Of a stretch of DNA of 64,000 nucleotides, positions 1-12,264 are shown piece after piece (position 1 is the stretch's first letter; each line of letters begins with the position of its first letter). The stretch comes from Gibbula magus (taxonomy: Eukaryota; Mollusca; Gastropoda; Trochida; Trochidae). The stretch is taken from assembly GCA_936450465.1 (NCBI GenBank), contig OW388303.1, positions 10,943,021 to 11,007,020 of the forward strand, in the 5' to 3' direction. The notes under the pieces were generated by a model. That model saw only the letters and a program-made list of their open reading frames with translations, did no database searches and was not told the DNA's origin. The translations under genes and the position numbers were made by a program.

Positions 1-1760
1 ACATGTTAATTTTCATCACAATATTCAGATAAAACCAATGATATTATATGAGTCGGAAATATGGGGTAATCAAAAGTGACCTGTAGTTGAACAGTTTCAA
101 GTTTCAACAGTTTCAAGTAAGGTTTTGCAAGTGTGTATTGGGTGTGAGTTATAAGAGTACTAATGTTGCTGTTTTAGTTGAATATGGCAGACATTATATT
201 TGAGTTGATTCTTTGTTGAGAGTAATTAACATTGTGGATTAGATTGCTTGAAAGGTCAGTTGTTGGGAATCAAAAACAGGCTTATCTTATTTTGTGTAAT
301 TTAGATAAAGTTGGACGTAAAATGTGGGTGCAGCATGTCAGAACTATTTTATATAGTAATACTTACGTTTTCGGGTTTCTGTGGGAAAATAAAGGTGTGG
401 GTTTCAAGGAGGCCTTTCTTTCCAATTTCAAAACTAGGATTTAGAACTGTCATGCTCAAACTTTAATGACTGAAATTAACGAATGTTCAATAATGCATTT
501 ATATTCTAGAATAAAATATGTGGTGTTCCAAGTGAATGTCGAAACTGTAAAATATGTAAATCCAATTATGCAGACTGACGATGAATTTCACTTTCTTTAC
601 AAATGTCCAGTGCATTATGGTTAACGTGATAAGTATTTTGAAATTATATCTTTGTACATCAATAAAGAGATAATGATCCATAACCTCCAAGATTAAAACT
701 TAACACACATTTCATAGCTATCTCAAATAATGTGACATCTGCCTTGATTGTACGAAATTATTTTATTCGACCACAAGCAACTCTGTTATATATACATTTC
801 ATTTGTTGATCTTGTACGTGGGCCGTAGGCCTTTCTACTGTAAAAAAAGATTGACTGTATCTCACAATAATTGTACTATAGTAGTGGTCAATATGTGAAA
901 AATGTAACAATCAACATACAATATGTACGTTGATGCTACAGTTGATGGAACGCGCGTCCCGTTAAAAACACTGTATGAGACTAATGCTGTATGAATTATT
1001 CCAAATAAGCCATAAATTCATCTTTGGATAATAGTCCCCGTGATACCTATTTCACTGGTATTAAGTAATAAACTTTTTAATAATTATTATAAAAATTATA
1101 AATAAAAACATTTTTCCAAGTTTAATAAACAGTTGTATTGATCTATTGCTAATTTTGGCTGACATTATTTCAACAATTTTCATGGTGCAACTTACAACAA
1201 TGCAACACATGCACCAATGGTATTGTTACCGATTTCCAAACACAAAGTCAAAACAGACAAGTAAACACAAGTACATAATTACATTAAAACTGTAATCATT
1301 ACATGTTTAAGATATTTAAAAACTCATTTAATTACGACAATATTACAATCATTCGTATATTTACATGTACCATGTTGCTGAAACTAGTTATTTATTTATA
1401 AGGGTCTAGTTTTAGCGTTTTGATTTACAGTTTAAGATCATAATGAAAAGGTAGAAGTGACAGAATTATCACTTGGTTATTGATCGATATCCACTGATGT
1501 CGAAATGCATGATTGCTAGGGCCATATATATCTTGAAAAATGCCCTTTGGATGAACGTTGTAGTATATGCTGTGCAATATACGACATCAATGCTATAAAA
1601 TCTTCCAAGGTATGTCATAATAACAGCGTTAAATCACAGTTGATGTTGAGCTGTAAGTGTTAATTGTAAGTATCGCTGTAAGACCTGCAACGTTACGTCA
1701 TGGTTGGATGACTTGTTGTAACGATTAGCTAATCAGTGTTAGAACAGCACTGTTACCCGG
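1..1760. other. AT-rich intergenic DNA upstream of the secreted-protein gene
   Basis: I see no open reading frame with protein-like composition, no splice-flanked exon and no recognisable repeat in this stretch. Short frames here (for example 232-444) lack family motifs. The last few hundred bases must hold the proximal regulatory DNA of the gene that starts near 1.86 kb, but I cannot name individual sites apart from the TATA box. Confidence 0.5.
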
Positions 1761-1828
1761 GCTGACCTGTAATGATTGACATTGTTGTCACTCTGCTGTG
1801 CGTCTGTGATGGATGGGACGCTCTTGAG

Positions 1829-1836
1829 TATAAAAG
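1829..1836 (+). promoter_or_regulatory. TATA box of the secreted-protein gene
   Basis: TATAAAAG lies 25-40 bases before the likely transcription start (about 1859-1869, where a TCAGT initiator-like string ends the interval). It is followed by a short leader and a consensus GTAAGC splice donor. A strong TATA box suits a highly expressed, tissue-restricted secreted product; that last point is inference. Confidence 0.7.
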
Positions 1837-2260
1837 GAGATAACGCCTCAATAAGAGACCACGTTTTCAGTAACTAAAAGTTAGCATTTACAGCAGATTC
1901 AAGGTAAGCAGAAGTTTCTTTTGTCTAACTTTAATGAGACATACAAAGAGAACAACTTCAAACTTTAAAATGTTTATATCAATATCAATGTTAGACAAAC
2001 AAGATTTCTGTGGGATAATTACAACTATAATGTAACAAGGATATCTAAAAGTTGATTGTGGACACGTTTTGCTGAATCTGGCAGGAAATGAAATAATTTC
2101 CACTGACATGTAAACATCATTGTATTTGTTGTGTGCTTTATTGTGCCCTTATTTATACAAATAATTTGTTTAAACAATGAATCAATTGAATCCATATATT
2201 GAAGTATTTCCTATCATACTCATTTTACTTTATTCTCAGGCACCCTCCAATCACCTCAGA

Positions 2261-2602
2261 ATGAATCTCAAGATCGTCATCGCCCTGCTTGTCGTCACTG
2301 TGGCCGTCTCCAGCGCCAACACTTACGGATCCAGGAACAACTACTTGAGGAGAATTGCTTATTATGGTCAAGACTATGACACCCCCGATTATATGGAGGA
2401 CCCCATGTATATGTACATGATGCGCAGAGCATACAACAGAGGACAGAGTACCGGAAACAGACAGACACGAGGAGGAAGAACTGGAAACAGACAAACCCGA
2501 GGAGGGAGAAATGGAAACAGACAAACCCGAGGACAGAGGACACCAAACTGGATGAGAAACTACCAGAGATACGCCACTCTTGAAGCTATGGACTTTGTTT
2601 AA
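2261..2602 (+). CDS. small secreted Arg/Gly/Tyr-rich repeat protein (113 aa), function unknown
   Basis: The product opens with a clear signal peptide: residues 1-19, hydrophobic core IVIALLVVTVAV, likely cleavage after SSA. The mature 94 residues have no cysteine and no lysine but about 17 Arg and 11 Tyr. Residues 33-54 are rich in Tyr, Met and Asp/Glu. Residues 65-93 hold three copies of a 10-residue repeat, GNRQTRGGR-like, encoded by a 30-bp DNA repeat. Arg pairs occur at 30-31 and 55-56. The start at 2261 is preferred over an in-frame ATG at 2177 because a CAG acceptor lies at 2237-2239 and the signal peptide begins exactly here. The codons are visibly richer in G+C than the flanks, as expected for a well-expressed gene. 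I do not recognise a family. A biomineral or other extracellular-matrix protein, a secreted cationic peptide or a peptide precursor are all possible; the composition cannot decide. Confidence 0.8.
   Translation: MNLKIVIALLVVTVAVSSANTYGSRNNYLRRIAYYGQDYDTPDYMEDPMYMYMMRRAYNRGQSTGNRQTRGGRTGNRQTRGGRNGNRQTRGQRTPNWMRNYQRYATLEAMDFV
2453..2542 (+). repeat. 30-bp coding repeat, three units
   Basis: Three tandem 30-bp units encode the GNRQTRG(G/Q)R block. Units two and three are closer to each other in sequence (GGAAACAGACAAACCCGAGG) than to unit one, which suggests stepwise expansion. Such coding minisatellites often vary in copy number between alleles. Confidence 0.75.
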
Positions 2603-3034
2603 TTGTCTGTCAGTAAAGTTTACCTGTGAGTATTTTATTCATGGATTTACAGTGGTCTACTTGTATCATCTGAATGTTATGTCCCCTTTGAGATTATCCC
2701 TATTACTCACTACTTAAGAAGATAAAGACATGTAATTTGCAAGTTTACCTCGAGAATAGTCATTTAAAAATAACATAAGAGGGTCAATCAGGCACATTTG
2801 AAATCAAATTAAGGAGCGATTTCTGAAGTCAGGAAATAATACAAATTAACATAATTTGGAACGGTTGTGATTTTCAATCAGTAAAGGTTAGAATGAATAT
2901 ATGCAAAATATGTAACAGTGCAAAGTGATTCTACATATCTATATTGTTTGAATTTGAATATTGTTTCTTTCTATTTCAGCGCGAGCGAGCTCATCCCTTA
3001 TATCATGGTGTACTGTTCTTCAATTGAATCCTGA

Positions 3035-3040
3035 AATAAA
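3035..3040 (+). terminator. polyadenylation signal AATAAA
   Basis: AATAAA lies 55 bases into the inferred third exon and is the first good signal downstream of the stop codon within the spliced model. Cleavage would fall near 3055-3065. Confidence 0.6.
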
Positions 3041-3065
3041 ATAGAACTCACAATTTCAAGTTTCG

Positions 3066-5030
3066 TCTGGTGTTCACTGTTTGAGGTCCAGATTGACATA
3101 TTTCATTCAGGCTGTATATGAAACAAGACACAGAAGTTAACAAACGCAGGTTGGAGAACACTGCTTTAAGCTACATACTTTACAACTGATCATATGGTTA
3201 CAACAATTATCATTCATTCCAACATTAGAGACAAATACGTTTTACTTGATATTACCATATATAGAGGATATTATATGAATGTCTATGTCATAGTATGTTT
3301 ACGACACGAGTGCTTGAATATTAGTATTTCCCGAGCGAGAGCGAGGGAGATACCGATATTCGGGAACCAAAATAATGACATTAATGAAAATAGATAAACT
3401 CCACTTTTAACCCTCGCATCGTTAAGAATGCAACATCATAAACGAAACGGGAATCGTATGGACAATATGAACCCCGATATGAATGCCCTCGTTGGTAAAA
3501 TTTACAACAACGTGCTAACTAAACACTTGTAGACATTCAGAAATGCTTACCAAGTACACGTCTCAACCAGTGGTTGATTTATTTTTTTTCTGATTCTTAA
3601 CCAGCAATATCACAGACACAGAATGTGAGGACCAGAGATGATCACCATTTCACGGACGCGTAGTGTCTTATCTGACAGACTTTCACTTCATATCTTAGTG
3701 ATGTACCATCGATCGTTCAAATAACAAATAGTTGTTGAACATCCCAAACATTGTTTCCATCAGTTACAAAAGCGACATTTCGTAAATAGCGAAATAGCAG
3801 GAAAGATAAAGGGGATATATGTATATGGCACGTGTGTATGCATATTCACATTGTATATTAGTAAGCCTATCCACAACAATCATGGATTTCTAACATAGAG
3901 GTTATTATCAACAAGTATTGCTCTTCACGCATTCACTTGTGAACGTCCTTCAAAGACATTTTGGAGGCAAACATGATATATAGTAGCAGTTTGATTACAG
4001 CTGTATTTGCCTTGGGTTTAATTAGTTCAGGACAAAAAGCTCGGTTGGAATGTCTAGTTCTTTGAGGTATGACTATTACAGAAGTTATTACTGGACCAAT
4101 CTGTTGTACATTGTTGTTTGTTCATTTAGGACTTCATGTTCTCTACCCATCGTACTGAGTCTGCGGATAATATATTAATGTTAGTGAGTTGAAGATCCTA
4201 TTTATAAGTCTTTATGTTTGGAACGGATCTGTAATGCTATTTGGGTCTCGGAATATTGAGTGGGATTTGCTTCATAAAAGGCAACAGTTGGTCAGTGTCA
4301 AATGTGTGTGTTGAATTCCACATGTAGGATAGAATAGCTTATTAAGAGGATATAGAAGTGTACATAAAGTTGTTATATGAGCACACAAATAGGATAAAAG
4401 GGCACACGAATGGGATCATTTGTTTTTTTACTTCAGAGAGCACAAATGTTTTAACTTTGCGCTGAAACAACGATTGCTAGAGAAATGTGGTATATGCACA
4501 TGTCCACAAATTCAAAATATAACTAGGACGTTTTTATCACCATTTGGGTAATAACTGGTTTAAATGCTAGTTGATAAATCAGAAAAAATGTCAATATGAG
4601 TATTCCAGTGTCCTAAATCTTCTCTTAACATGTCACCACTTCTGAACAGTGTTACACACCTGTATAATTATAACGGATCTCTCGCTGAGACAGCAAACCA
4701 AATTAGTTCTTATTGTCTTCTAATGACACCCAACTGATACTAATCGACGGATCCCGCGTAGCAACAGTAAATTAATGTCGCTAATGTGAACCCTATTGGT
4801 AACTCTCGCTGCTTGATAGGAATGGAAACAATAAAATGAGGAATGGCATGTACATTGAACATATCTGAAGATATACGTAATACGTGATGTATACAACACA
4901 TAGTAATCACCCAATTTTAACCTACAAATACACGAGGATTTGAAACAAAACCATGGTAATGAAGCATAATCAGAAACCTGACACTTTTGGTTCAGCGGTG
5001 AATTTTGCATGAGTTGAGACTGAAGTTGAA
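3066..5030. other. intergenic DNA with a decayed repeat near 3.28-3.44 kb
   Basis: No gene is visible. The stretch around 3285-3440 (ACGACACGAGTGC, then CGAGCGAGAGCGAGGGAGATA) resembles sequence at about 46.07-46.26 kb, so it is probably an old dispersed element. The rest shows nothing I can name. Confidence 0.35.
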
Positions 5031-5033
5031 TTA

Positions 5034-5306
5034 ATGTAGCTCAGTTGATACAGCGCCCGCTCATCATCCAGGAGGTCAGGGTTCGGTTCCCGGCCGTGTC
5101 ATTCGAAAATACGTTAAATGATGGAAGTCGTTGGTCCGTTGCTCCCTTGCTTGTTGTTCAGCATTATAGGGATAAAACAACGCCTGAACTCACTGTGTGC
5201 CGGGTGACAAGACACAAACCGAATTTCCGAATTTACATTGTAATTATTATTATTATTATTAATTATTATTATTATTATTAATTATTATTATTATTATTAT
5301 TATTAC

Positions 5307-5369
<63 letters not shown>

Positions 5370-5370
5370 T
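5034..5370 (+). mobile_element. tRNA-derived SINE with (ATT)n tail
   Basis: The head, 5034-5103, looks like a tRNA: box A-like GTAGCTCAGTTGATACAG, an anticodon-loop region containing CAT, and box B GGTTCGGTTCCC (about 5080-5090). A non-tRNA body follows (about 5105-5230, including TTGCTTGTTGTTCAGCATTA), then a run of ATT trinucleotides to about 5367. Head, body and simple-repeat tail are the standard layout of a SINE transcribed by RNA polymerase III. The pol III boxes look close to intact. Confidence 0.75.
5238..5367 (+). repeat. (ATT)n microsatellite
   Basis: About 130 bases of nearly pure ATT/TTA repeat with a few interruptions (AATTATT, TACTATT). It forms the tail of the SINE immediately upstream. 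Confidence 0.9.
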
Positions 5371-6640
5371 TATAACTTCAAAAGCTCTCAAGTAAACACT
5401 ACAAATCGAACATCTGCTCACTTTGGGTGGATAAAGTGCATACTAAATTAGTCATTTTGTACAATTTCGTACTTCGTAATTGAATAATGTTAAATGTGAA
5501 ACCCTGATACGCTTATAAAAGTTGTGCTTCTAGCATCGAGTTAAGGTAATTCGTAAGGTAATTGACACCATTGACACCAACGCATCAGATCACTGGACAG
5601 TTACTAGTAGAGAATATGTTTCTCGGGCATCCATTCCGATCATGAAGAATAGTAGGTGGTCTCATGTCATATCTAGTAGACACAGCGTCACGTCTAAACA
5701 GGACCCAGGTTCAACAGGGTCTACATTTAGAATGGGTGCAATTTAAGAGAGCGAAGTTTAAACCAGCTGACTTATCTCTGCCATAAATAGAACATTGGGC
5801 CAAAGAAATATACAAAATACTCTAAAATATCAAACGAATTAAGCTCCAAATAAGTCACCCGTTGACAGATCTGTAGTCCGAGCATGGCATGCTGTAAGAA
5901 CATGTCTTGTAGTCTGATATTTCTTCTGGTCCACAGTAGGCGTATGTCATTTCTAAAAGATCCAAAGGACGACGTCTTCTGCAGTCTAATGAACCTTCAT
6001 TGGGTACAATACATATTTGACATTTAGTCGGGAATGAATGCAATGTTGGTATATTAACTGAATTCTTTGAAGTTGGCAGGTTCATAACAGAACAAAGGAC
6101 ATTGAGTCAACTTTAGGCTACTTAAAATAACTCATTTTGAATATCGTAAAAGATGATTCATTAACATTTAGATTGACTGCATAATGACTATCAGGTATGG
6201 GTGGGTAAGACATTTATTGCCTTCAAGAATCATTTGAAGACTTATGAACAAAACGAAATAAGTGAAAAGTGAAATAAATCAACCAAATAGTTGTAGTTTA
6301 ATTATAAGCATTCACAAGCCAATCATCTCTTAATTATCAAATGAAGCAATAGCCACCATAACCAATTCTGCGTTTTAGTTTCCTAGTAGCACATTTATTG
6401 CCATTAAGTATCAGTTAAAGAGTTGTGTCAAAGTCCTGTAGTCTGGTATTTATTCCAATCACGGGTCAAGACTTGAGGATGTTTCTTAGTGGTCAGTGGC
6501 TTCATGATCAACGCGATCAGATCCCTATTGTAGAGACACATTACTCTGACTACAAGGACGTGTCAAGGGTTCTAAGTGCTCGCGTGTAATGTACAATAGA
6601 CTAGCTTCCTACCCCTACTGTCTTCATGGTCAGACAACTC
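5371..6640. other. intergenic DNA, nothing recognised
   Basis: I see no protein motif, no RNA gene and no clear terminal repeats between the SINE and the TTAA-flanked element at 6.64 kb. Confidence 0.4.
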
Positions 6641-6643
6641 ATG

Positions 6644-7013
6644 TTAAAGGAGCAGTAACATGTTTTTGTCGCTCCATTATAAGTTGATGAAATGTAGTAA
6701 AAAATAGTATCACCAATGGTAAAACACCCTTCTCTCTTCGGAAAATCAAGTTAAAAAATGACTGTTCATGGTTCTGCAAAACCATGGGAATGGTTTTTGT
6801 AATTCGAAATAATAAAATGTGTTCACATTAAAATGGCCGCCATGCAATTTTTGCTTTATACGCAACACCGTTATTACCACTACGGATAACGGATATGGTT
6901 TGTGTGATAATATGTTTTACCCTCTTAAGTAAATATAAATGGCATAAACTATCATTATAAATGGGAAATTTGAAAAAAAGAAAAAAGAAAAAAAAGTGCT
7001 ACAGTCCCTTTAA
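6644..7013. mobile_element. TTAA-flanked MITE (piggyBac-like), 370 bp
   Basis: The left end reads TTAAAGGAGCAGTAACATG and the right end, on the other strand, TTAAAGGGACTGTAGCACTT. The imperfect inverted ends are bounded by TTAA, the target duplicated by piggyBac-type transposases. It has no coding capacity. A related 109-bp copy lies at 35860-35968 and single ends at about 34.70 and 26.16 kb. Confidence 0.55.
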
Positions 7014-7279
7014 CAGCATCAGATAGATCGAAGAACGGTTGCTGAAAGACGCGTCATGTCATGTATGTCTAGAGCAGTCCTACAATCAGTCTACGTAACG
7101 TGTCAACAGGATCATTTCGTTGAATAGCGATTTTAAAGATGTGTAGTCATATCATGTTTGTCTCGTTGGCGTTGTCCTATAATCTACAAACCTACCATTT
7201 GTCTTCGTGCATGTCATAGTGAGCCCAAGTATATCAATTTGATAAGATAGGCAGACGAACGTTTGCTGAAAGAATTATG

Positions 7280-7720
7280 TTGTAATATACTTACGTACAA
7301 AAGAAAAGTCCCCACATATTTAAAAGAAATATTAATGTCGGAGACTAGATTTTGAATGTATTTGATAGACACCTGCTTTCGAAAGATGCACTAACAATTT
7401 CATTCATAAGAATGTTAAAATACACATTGAGTGCAAAAATCGCTTTTTCAAGATATTCTTTGGTCACAATAATTGGTAAGTAAGTTAAAAACAATTAAAA
7501 AGTAAAAATTTAATTAATAAAAGATGTCATCAACATAAATAACCATCACGCATCATTACTGTAGGACGTAACAAAACAAGCCCAAAATCATTTTTGACGC
7601 TTCTATCTCGTCTAGTTAAGGAGATTCCAAAACGACGATTTCTTAAAAAGCGTCTTTCTCAGAAATATGAACAGATTTTGAAAATTCATATTTAGTATTG
7701 TTGGTTTCTGAAGACAGTCG
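7280..7720. repeat. dispersed repeat, related to 18.12-18.44 kb
   Basis: The block with TCATCAACATAAATAACC, a CATCATTACTGTAGGACGTA string and a GATTCCAAAACGACGATTTC-like end is recognisably the same as 18.12-18.44 kb on the same strand, after considerable decay. The family is unknown and it has no coding potential. Confidence 0.4.
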
Positions 7721-7944
7721 TACATGTATTTATCGCCGGTGGTTTGAAATATCTTGTATTACTATTTTTGGGGAGGTTTCTTTTCACGTGAGTTTATACG
7801 CATGTGTCTAAACGTGATCCTATAACCCTTCTGTCTTCACAGTCACACATGTACATGTCAACTTGCAACAGGTTGAGGAACGGTTCAAAATACTTGTCAT
7901 GACTGTTAAATGAACAAATGAACCTGTTGATTGTCCAGTCCATT

Positions 7945-8430
7945 TTGAGTTGTTTTCAGTTGGTTTCGATTAATTCAATATTTAAAAGAAATCAGATGCA
8001 TTTGACTATGGCACGAGACAAAAATACTTATTTGCAGTAGTTTGAATGAATTAATTGGTGATTGTGGTTAAAGTTTAGTTAAAATATCTTTGTTTAATGA
8101 AGACAGGGGTAAGAAATGAAATGTATACCAAAATGACCCATACCATGTTTAAAATGTTGTATAGGTGTGCAGAATCAGGTACATTTATTATATTATTATT
8201 TATATAATTTTATTTATAATTTTCACATAAAATTAGTCTTATATGTCGATGAACAGTTATGTATTATCAAACATTATTTTTGAAGAAATTGAAAATTGAA
8301 AATTTCATTTTTTTTATTTTAAAAAAATGAAGAAGTATTCTTTGACTGCTGACTAAACACCTGTATTTTACAGTTTTAGATTATGACATCGAAAAATCGA
8401 AAAATTTGCAATTGAAATTCATATATATGA
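7945..8430. repeat. dispersed TIR-type repeat, copy of 49.84-50.34 kb
   Basis: From CAGTTGGTTTCGATTAATTC through ATTTAAAAGAAATCAGATGC to an AAATCAACAG end, this block matches the interior and inner arms of the better preserved copy at 49843-50344. The outer arms have decayed here. It is likely a non-autonomous DNA transposon. Confidence 0.5.
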
Positions 8431-8439
8431 TAAATCAAC

Positions 8440-9894
8440 AGAAGCAGTTTATTTTCATGCAAATTACCAGACTAAACGTTGATAGAATAAAAAAAAACAA
8501 ATATTTGAAGTGAAGTAATGATCCATGTTGATACAGCCTTCAGGTTCTTGTTCTGATCACAAAGGCGTGACACGAGTACTAAATGGTCCTACTTTGTGGC
8601 TGTCTGTTTGGTTAGACTATCGGTTGAAAAATAGTACATGTGGTTTGCGAAGAGTGTTTTATGCTGAATTCCTGTAGTATGTTGAATTCCGCCATTCCCT
8701 TCAACAGACTAAATCTGTTAAGTTTTATTCTTCGTTTTCAAGTATTGTAGTGAAATAAATATTTCGATAATGAAAGACTGGCGGGGGTTATTAATGGTCA
8801 CTCGTCATGTTCAGTAGACGTGGTATAACAGTCCGGCTGTCTTCGTGGTCAGATCCGCGAATACGCAGAATCAGATGGGTTCAAGAATGGTTGTCGTTTA
8901 CCTCTGTTAGATCTGTCGTAATCCAAATACTAAACATGGGAAGGATTACGTTAAGACAACTCTCAGTATATCATATCAATCCTTCTACGCTACTATTATG
9001 TCGTGTTCTCATAATTTTCGTCAAGACTGACTTATGAAGATTACTGCTTTTGAGTGAGGAATGATTATAGTATTAAAGAAATTGTGGATAAACAATGGTG
9101 ACATGATATTGTCAAACATACACTATTGAATGGTTTAAACAATGTCTAATTTATCAGCAAATCCAGTGAAAACCACCAATGCAATATTGTTGATTGCTCG
9201 GGGGATTTTTGTTGTGTTGTTATATGGTAATTAAGAGGAAGTGAGTAATTATTTCTCGAATTTGTCATTCAGTGAATCATTAAAAAACGAAATCATGGGG
9301 CCGTGAGTTCATCAATAAGAGGAATGAAAACAGTACTACAGAAAGAACGAACTAATATTTTACCAAGTCTATTTTCCCCCTTGTTTTTGACTAACTGAGT
9401 GATTGTTTAACATAATGTCAAATTTTGAAATTTTGCCTAAGTTTAGGAATATTTACCTTTTCGCAAACCTCAAATATTCAGATCTCATGTAATCTTGTAT
9501 GTGTTTTTAATGTCATAACGTAAGAGGACCAGGTGTAGTAACCAGAGTTGAAGTGTTTCCATATTTGTAACTGATTTCATGAGTGGACATTGGTTTCGAG
9601 TGGCAAATGTCAAATCTATTAATACAATTCCACACTGTCGTTCAAGTAATTCGTTCACATGCAAAAACCTCTAATGTCAAAATAAACAAAAAACATTCCG
9701 GTAATTCATTTTTAGAATTGAAAAAAGATCATGTCCGCAAATGTATGATCTGAGAGCAAGAAGATTGGCTATTTTTTATGGCAACTTTAAAAGGAAAATT
9801 TCGTCATTGCCGTTCGTTTGAATCACCATTACCTTCAAGCCGTACATGTATATGTAAAATGTCTTCCGCAAAATGATTTACAGAGAAAGGAGAG
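8440..9894. other. intergenic DNA, nothing recognised
   Basis: The frame at 8807-9037 has no domain-like features. No structured repeats were seen. Confidence 0.35.
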
Positions 9895-9896
9895 TT

Positions 9897-10002
<106 letters not shown>

Positions 10003-10089
10003 TGATTTAGGAATGAGCGCAGGAATGAGATGATGAAATAAAATCACATTACAATAATCCTCCCGGGAATAATCACAGTACAGTACAGT

Positions 10090-10547
10090 AGAATCCATTC
10101 TCTTCCAACAGAGATTACTCCCTTCAGATTTCCGATCACAACCTCTGTTATATTAAGCCATTTATCTCGGTTCCAGCAAAATCCTTTAGGGGGAAAAGGG
10201 GTACCTCATAATGTATCCCTGCTTCTTATCCAATGAAAACACAGCTTCCATCCGCATGGTCGACTGAGTGATGTGAGTGACTGATGTGCATTTGACTGTA
10301 AAGGGTCTAGCTAATTAGCACATGCCCTTCAAATATGTCTGATGTCAATAACGCACATAAACAATTTTCGGGTTTTGTCTCTGATGTCCATGACGTAACA
10401 TCAGCAAGTGTCCCTTTCACAACGGCGTCGCTGATTGCACAACTAGATTTACATGCAACTCATCACTACAGTGATTATAATAGAACAGAGGTTAAGATAG
10501 GAAATCTGAAGGGAGTAAACAGCTGTGTGAAGAGAATGAATAGAATC
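10090..10547. mobile_element. foldback/MITE-like element with about 65-72-bp inverted arms
   Basis: Left arm 10090-10154 reads, on the minus strand, ACAGAGGTTGTGATCGGAAA then TCTGAAGGGAGTAA. Right arm 10476-10547 reads ACAGAGGTTAAGATAGGAAA then TCTGAAGGGAGTAA on the plus strand. The arms are about 80% identical and flank about 320 bases without coding potential. This is consistent with a non-autonomous inverted-repeat element; target duplications are not obvious. Confidence 0.5.
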
Positions 10548-11483
10548 ATATAGTTTGCAGATTGGTGTTGAGATCAAAGTTTTTATGGTTCCGGAAAAGA
10601 CAACCGGTTTTCTGTTTCACATGATCACTGTAGATATAATTTACTGCAAAGATGGAAAACAAAAACCATCAACTCTCAAAAAACGTCACGTCACGACTAT
10701 ATGTTGGACACTTGAGTGATGTAATAGCAACGTTAAATAATAACATCACAAGCTATTCTCCCTGTTCAATGTTATAGGATGAATTTCAAAGACAGTCAAT
10801 TTTCGTTTTCACCCCTAATGACGCCGTGAGTACATTTATTATCAATTATGTAAATAACTCTCAAATACAAAAGAATATACAATATTCATTCATTAATACA
10901 GAGAAACACACATCATTTGACAACATATTCGTACTAGTATGACAGTATGTATTATCATCAAATTAGAAGGACATGCATTAAGATATTCTTACATTACCGT
11001 ACTCTTTTCGGAGGAAACTGATGTCATTCCCGTTTAACAATTATACGATTTATTTGCGCGTGTGTGTTCATGTGCCGTTGGTTATTTCTCAGACCACGTG
11101 ACGTCAAATATACAGAAATAGTCAATGTGACGTCATCGACGCCAGATTAGCATGCATACGTAGCTGTTCGCGAGTCTCCAGTTTAGAAGCAGTGTGTTCG
11201 TTGTTCATCACTGACGTATGTGAACGTGTTGTTTAATTAAGTTACTGTCAACATTCTTGTCACGTGTGATGTTTTCATTTTACCTTGAAACCAGAATAAT
11301 CGAAATTCAGTTATAGACGAAACTCGCACTTGGACATTCTATGCTAATTGTAATATAACTTCGGTGTAGCCTTGATTCTGATTGGTTGATTTCCCTATGT
11401 TGATTAACAACGAATAATCGCAGATTCGCAAGGACGACTCGCCGCGAACTGATACATAGACTATGACAGAGGAAATCTGTCTT

Positions 11484-11527
11484 TACTTGACAAATACCAT
11501 GTTTATCTCATCGAGTGAGGTAGAAAA
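11484..11527 (+). repeat. solo arm of the 20.9-kb MITE family
   Basis: TTGACAAATACCATGTTTAT, then CTCATCGAGTGAGGTAGAA, is almost identical to the left arm of the inverted-repeat element at 20907-21030. No partner arm lies nearby, so this is a single end or a decayed copy. Confidence 0.5.
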
Positions 11528-12116
11528 GTACATATTCACGAGTAGCGCACTGTTTCTCTTAATATTCGTGCCTTAGTAAAATTTGACAAGTGTTCTTGTT
11601 TTTTTCAAACTTGACGTATACCCGTAGATATTACACATTTCTCTCAATATCAATAGGTTTCAAGTAACAAAAATGTTTTCAACTGGTAAAACTTGTTCAA
11701 GTTTGCCACCTGCCTTCTTTTATGCGGTCGGGTTTTTCAAATGCCGTTGCAATGGTATGACGTTAAGATGATCAATCGTTCTGACGTCACAATGTTATCC
11801 TCTCTGTCACAATGGTCTAGGAAAAGTTTAATATTTGTTTCTTGGGTTGTTACTGGGTTAGTTGATACCGAAGATAATTGTGTATTGTCATCTAATAAGG
11901 TAAATAATGTAGTGACAATAGTTATATGTGTGACACTGTTCAGGGCAACATGTAATTTGTTGCTAATGTATATATTATGCCGAGTATTCATATTTCTTTT
12001 TAACAAAAACGGAATAGTCTGATCCACTCAAACATAGGTACGCGGATTTACACAACGTTTTGTAAGTTTATACCCCCATGAACTAAATAAATTCAAGTCA
12101 ATTTTTAATATCGATA

Positions 12117-12184
12117 AATAGTTGCGTTTGTTAGAATTCAGTTAAATAACAATGAATCCCGGAAATTTTACAAACGCAACTATT
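12117..12184. repeat. perfect 15-bp hairpin arms
   Basis: AATAGTTGCGTTTGT at 12117-12131 is exactly reverse-complemented at 12170-12184, with 38 bases between. It may be the remnant of a tiny inverted-repeat element. Confidence 0.45.
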
Positions 12185-12196
12185 GGTCTTCAAATT

Positions 12197-12264
12197 TGTA
12201 TGAAGACTAAATACATTCTGTACTTCTCGCTGTATGAAGACTAAATACATTCGGTACTTCTCGC
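12197..12264 (+). repeat. 34-bp tandem duplication
   Basis: The unit TGTATGAAGACTAAATACAT plus TC(T/G)GTACTTCTCGC occurs twice head to tail with one mismatch. It is a recent local duplication. Confidence 0.8.

Larger units (their letters stand above)
1862..3060 (+). other. three-exon transcription unit (5'UTR exon, coding exon, 3'UTR exon)
   Basis: Inferred structure: exon 1 about 1862-1903, ending AAG before a GTAAGC donor at 1904; exon 2 2240-2625, after a pyrimidine-rich stretch and CAG at 2237-2239 and ending before GTGAGT at 2626; exon 3 from 2980, after TTTCTATTTCAG, to about 3060. An AATAAA polyA signal lies at 3035-3040. The whole coding sequence sits in exon 2, with the third exon purely 3'UTR. 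Splice sites were chosen by eye; exon 1 start and the polyA site are approximate. Confidence 0.65.

Noticed and set aside
2177..2260. In-frame upstream ATG extending the secreted protein to 141 residues
   Set aside because: It would bury the signal peptide, and a good CAG splice acceptor lies between it and the chosen start.
2225..2524. 99- and 83-residue open frames on the minus strand opposite the secreted-protein gene
   Set aside because: They are by-products of the 30-bp coding repeat and GC-rich codons on the plus strand; they lack start context, splice logic and any domain.
5034..5103. Functional tRNA-Met gene
   Set aside because: The acceptor and anticodon stems are imperfect, and the sequence continues into a SINE body with an (ATT)n tail.
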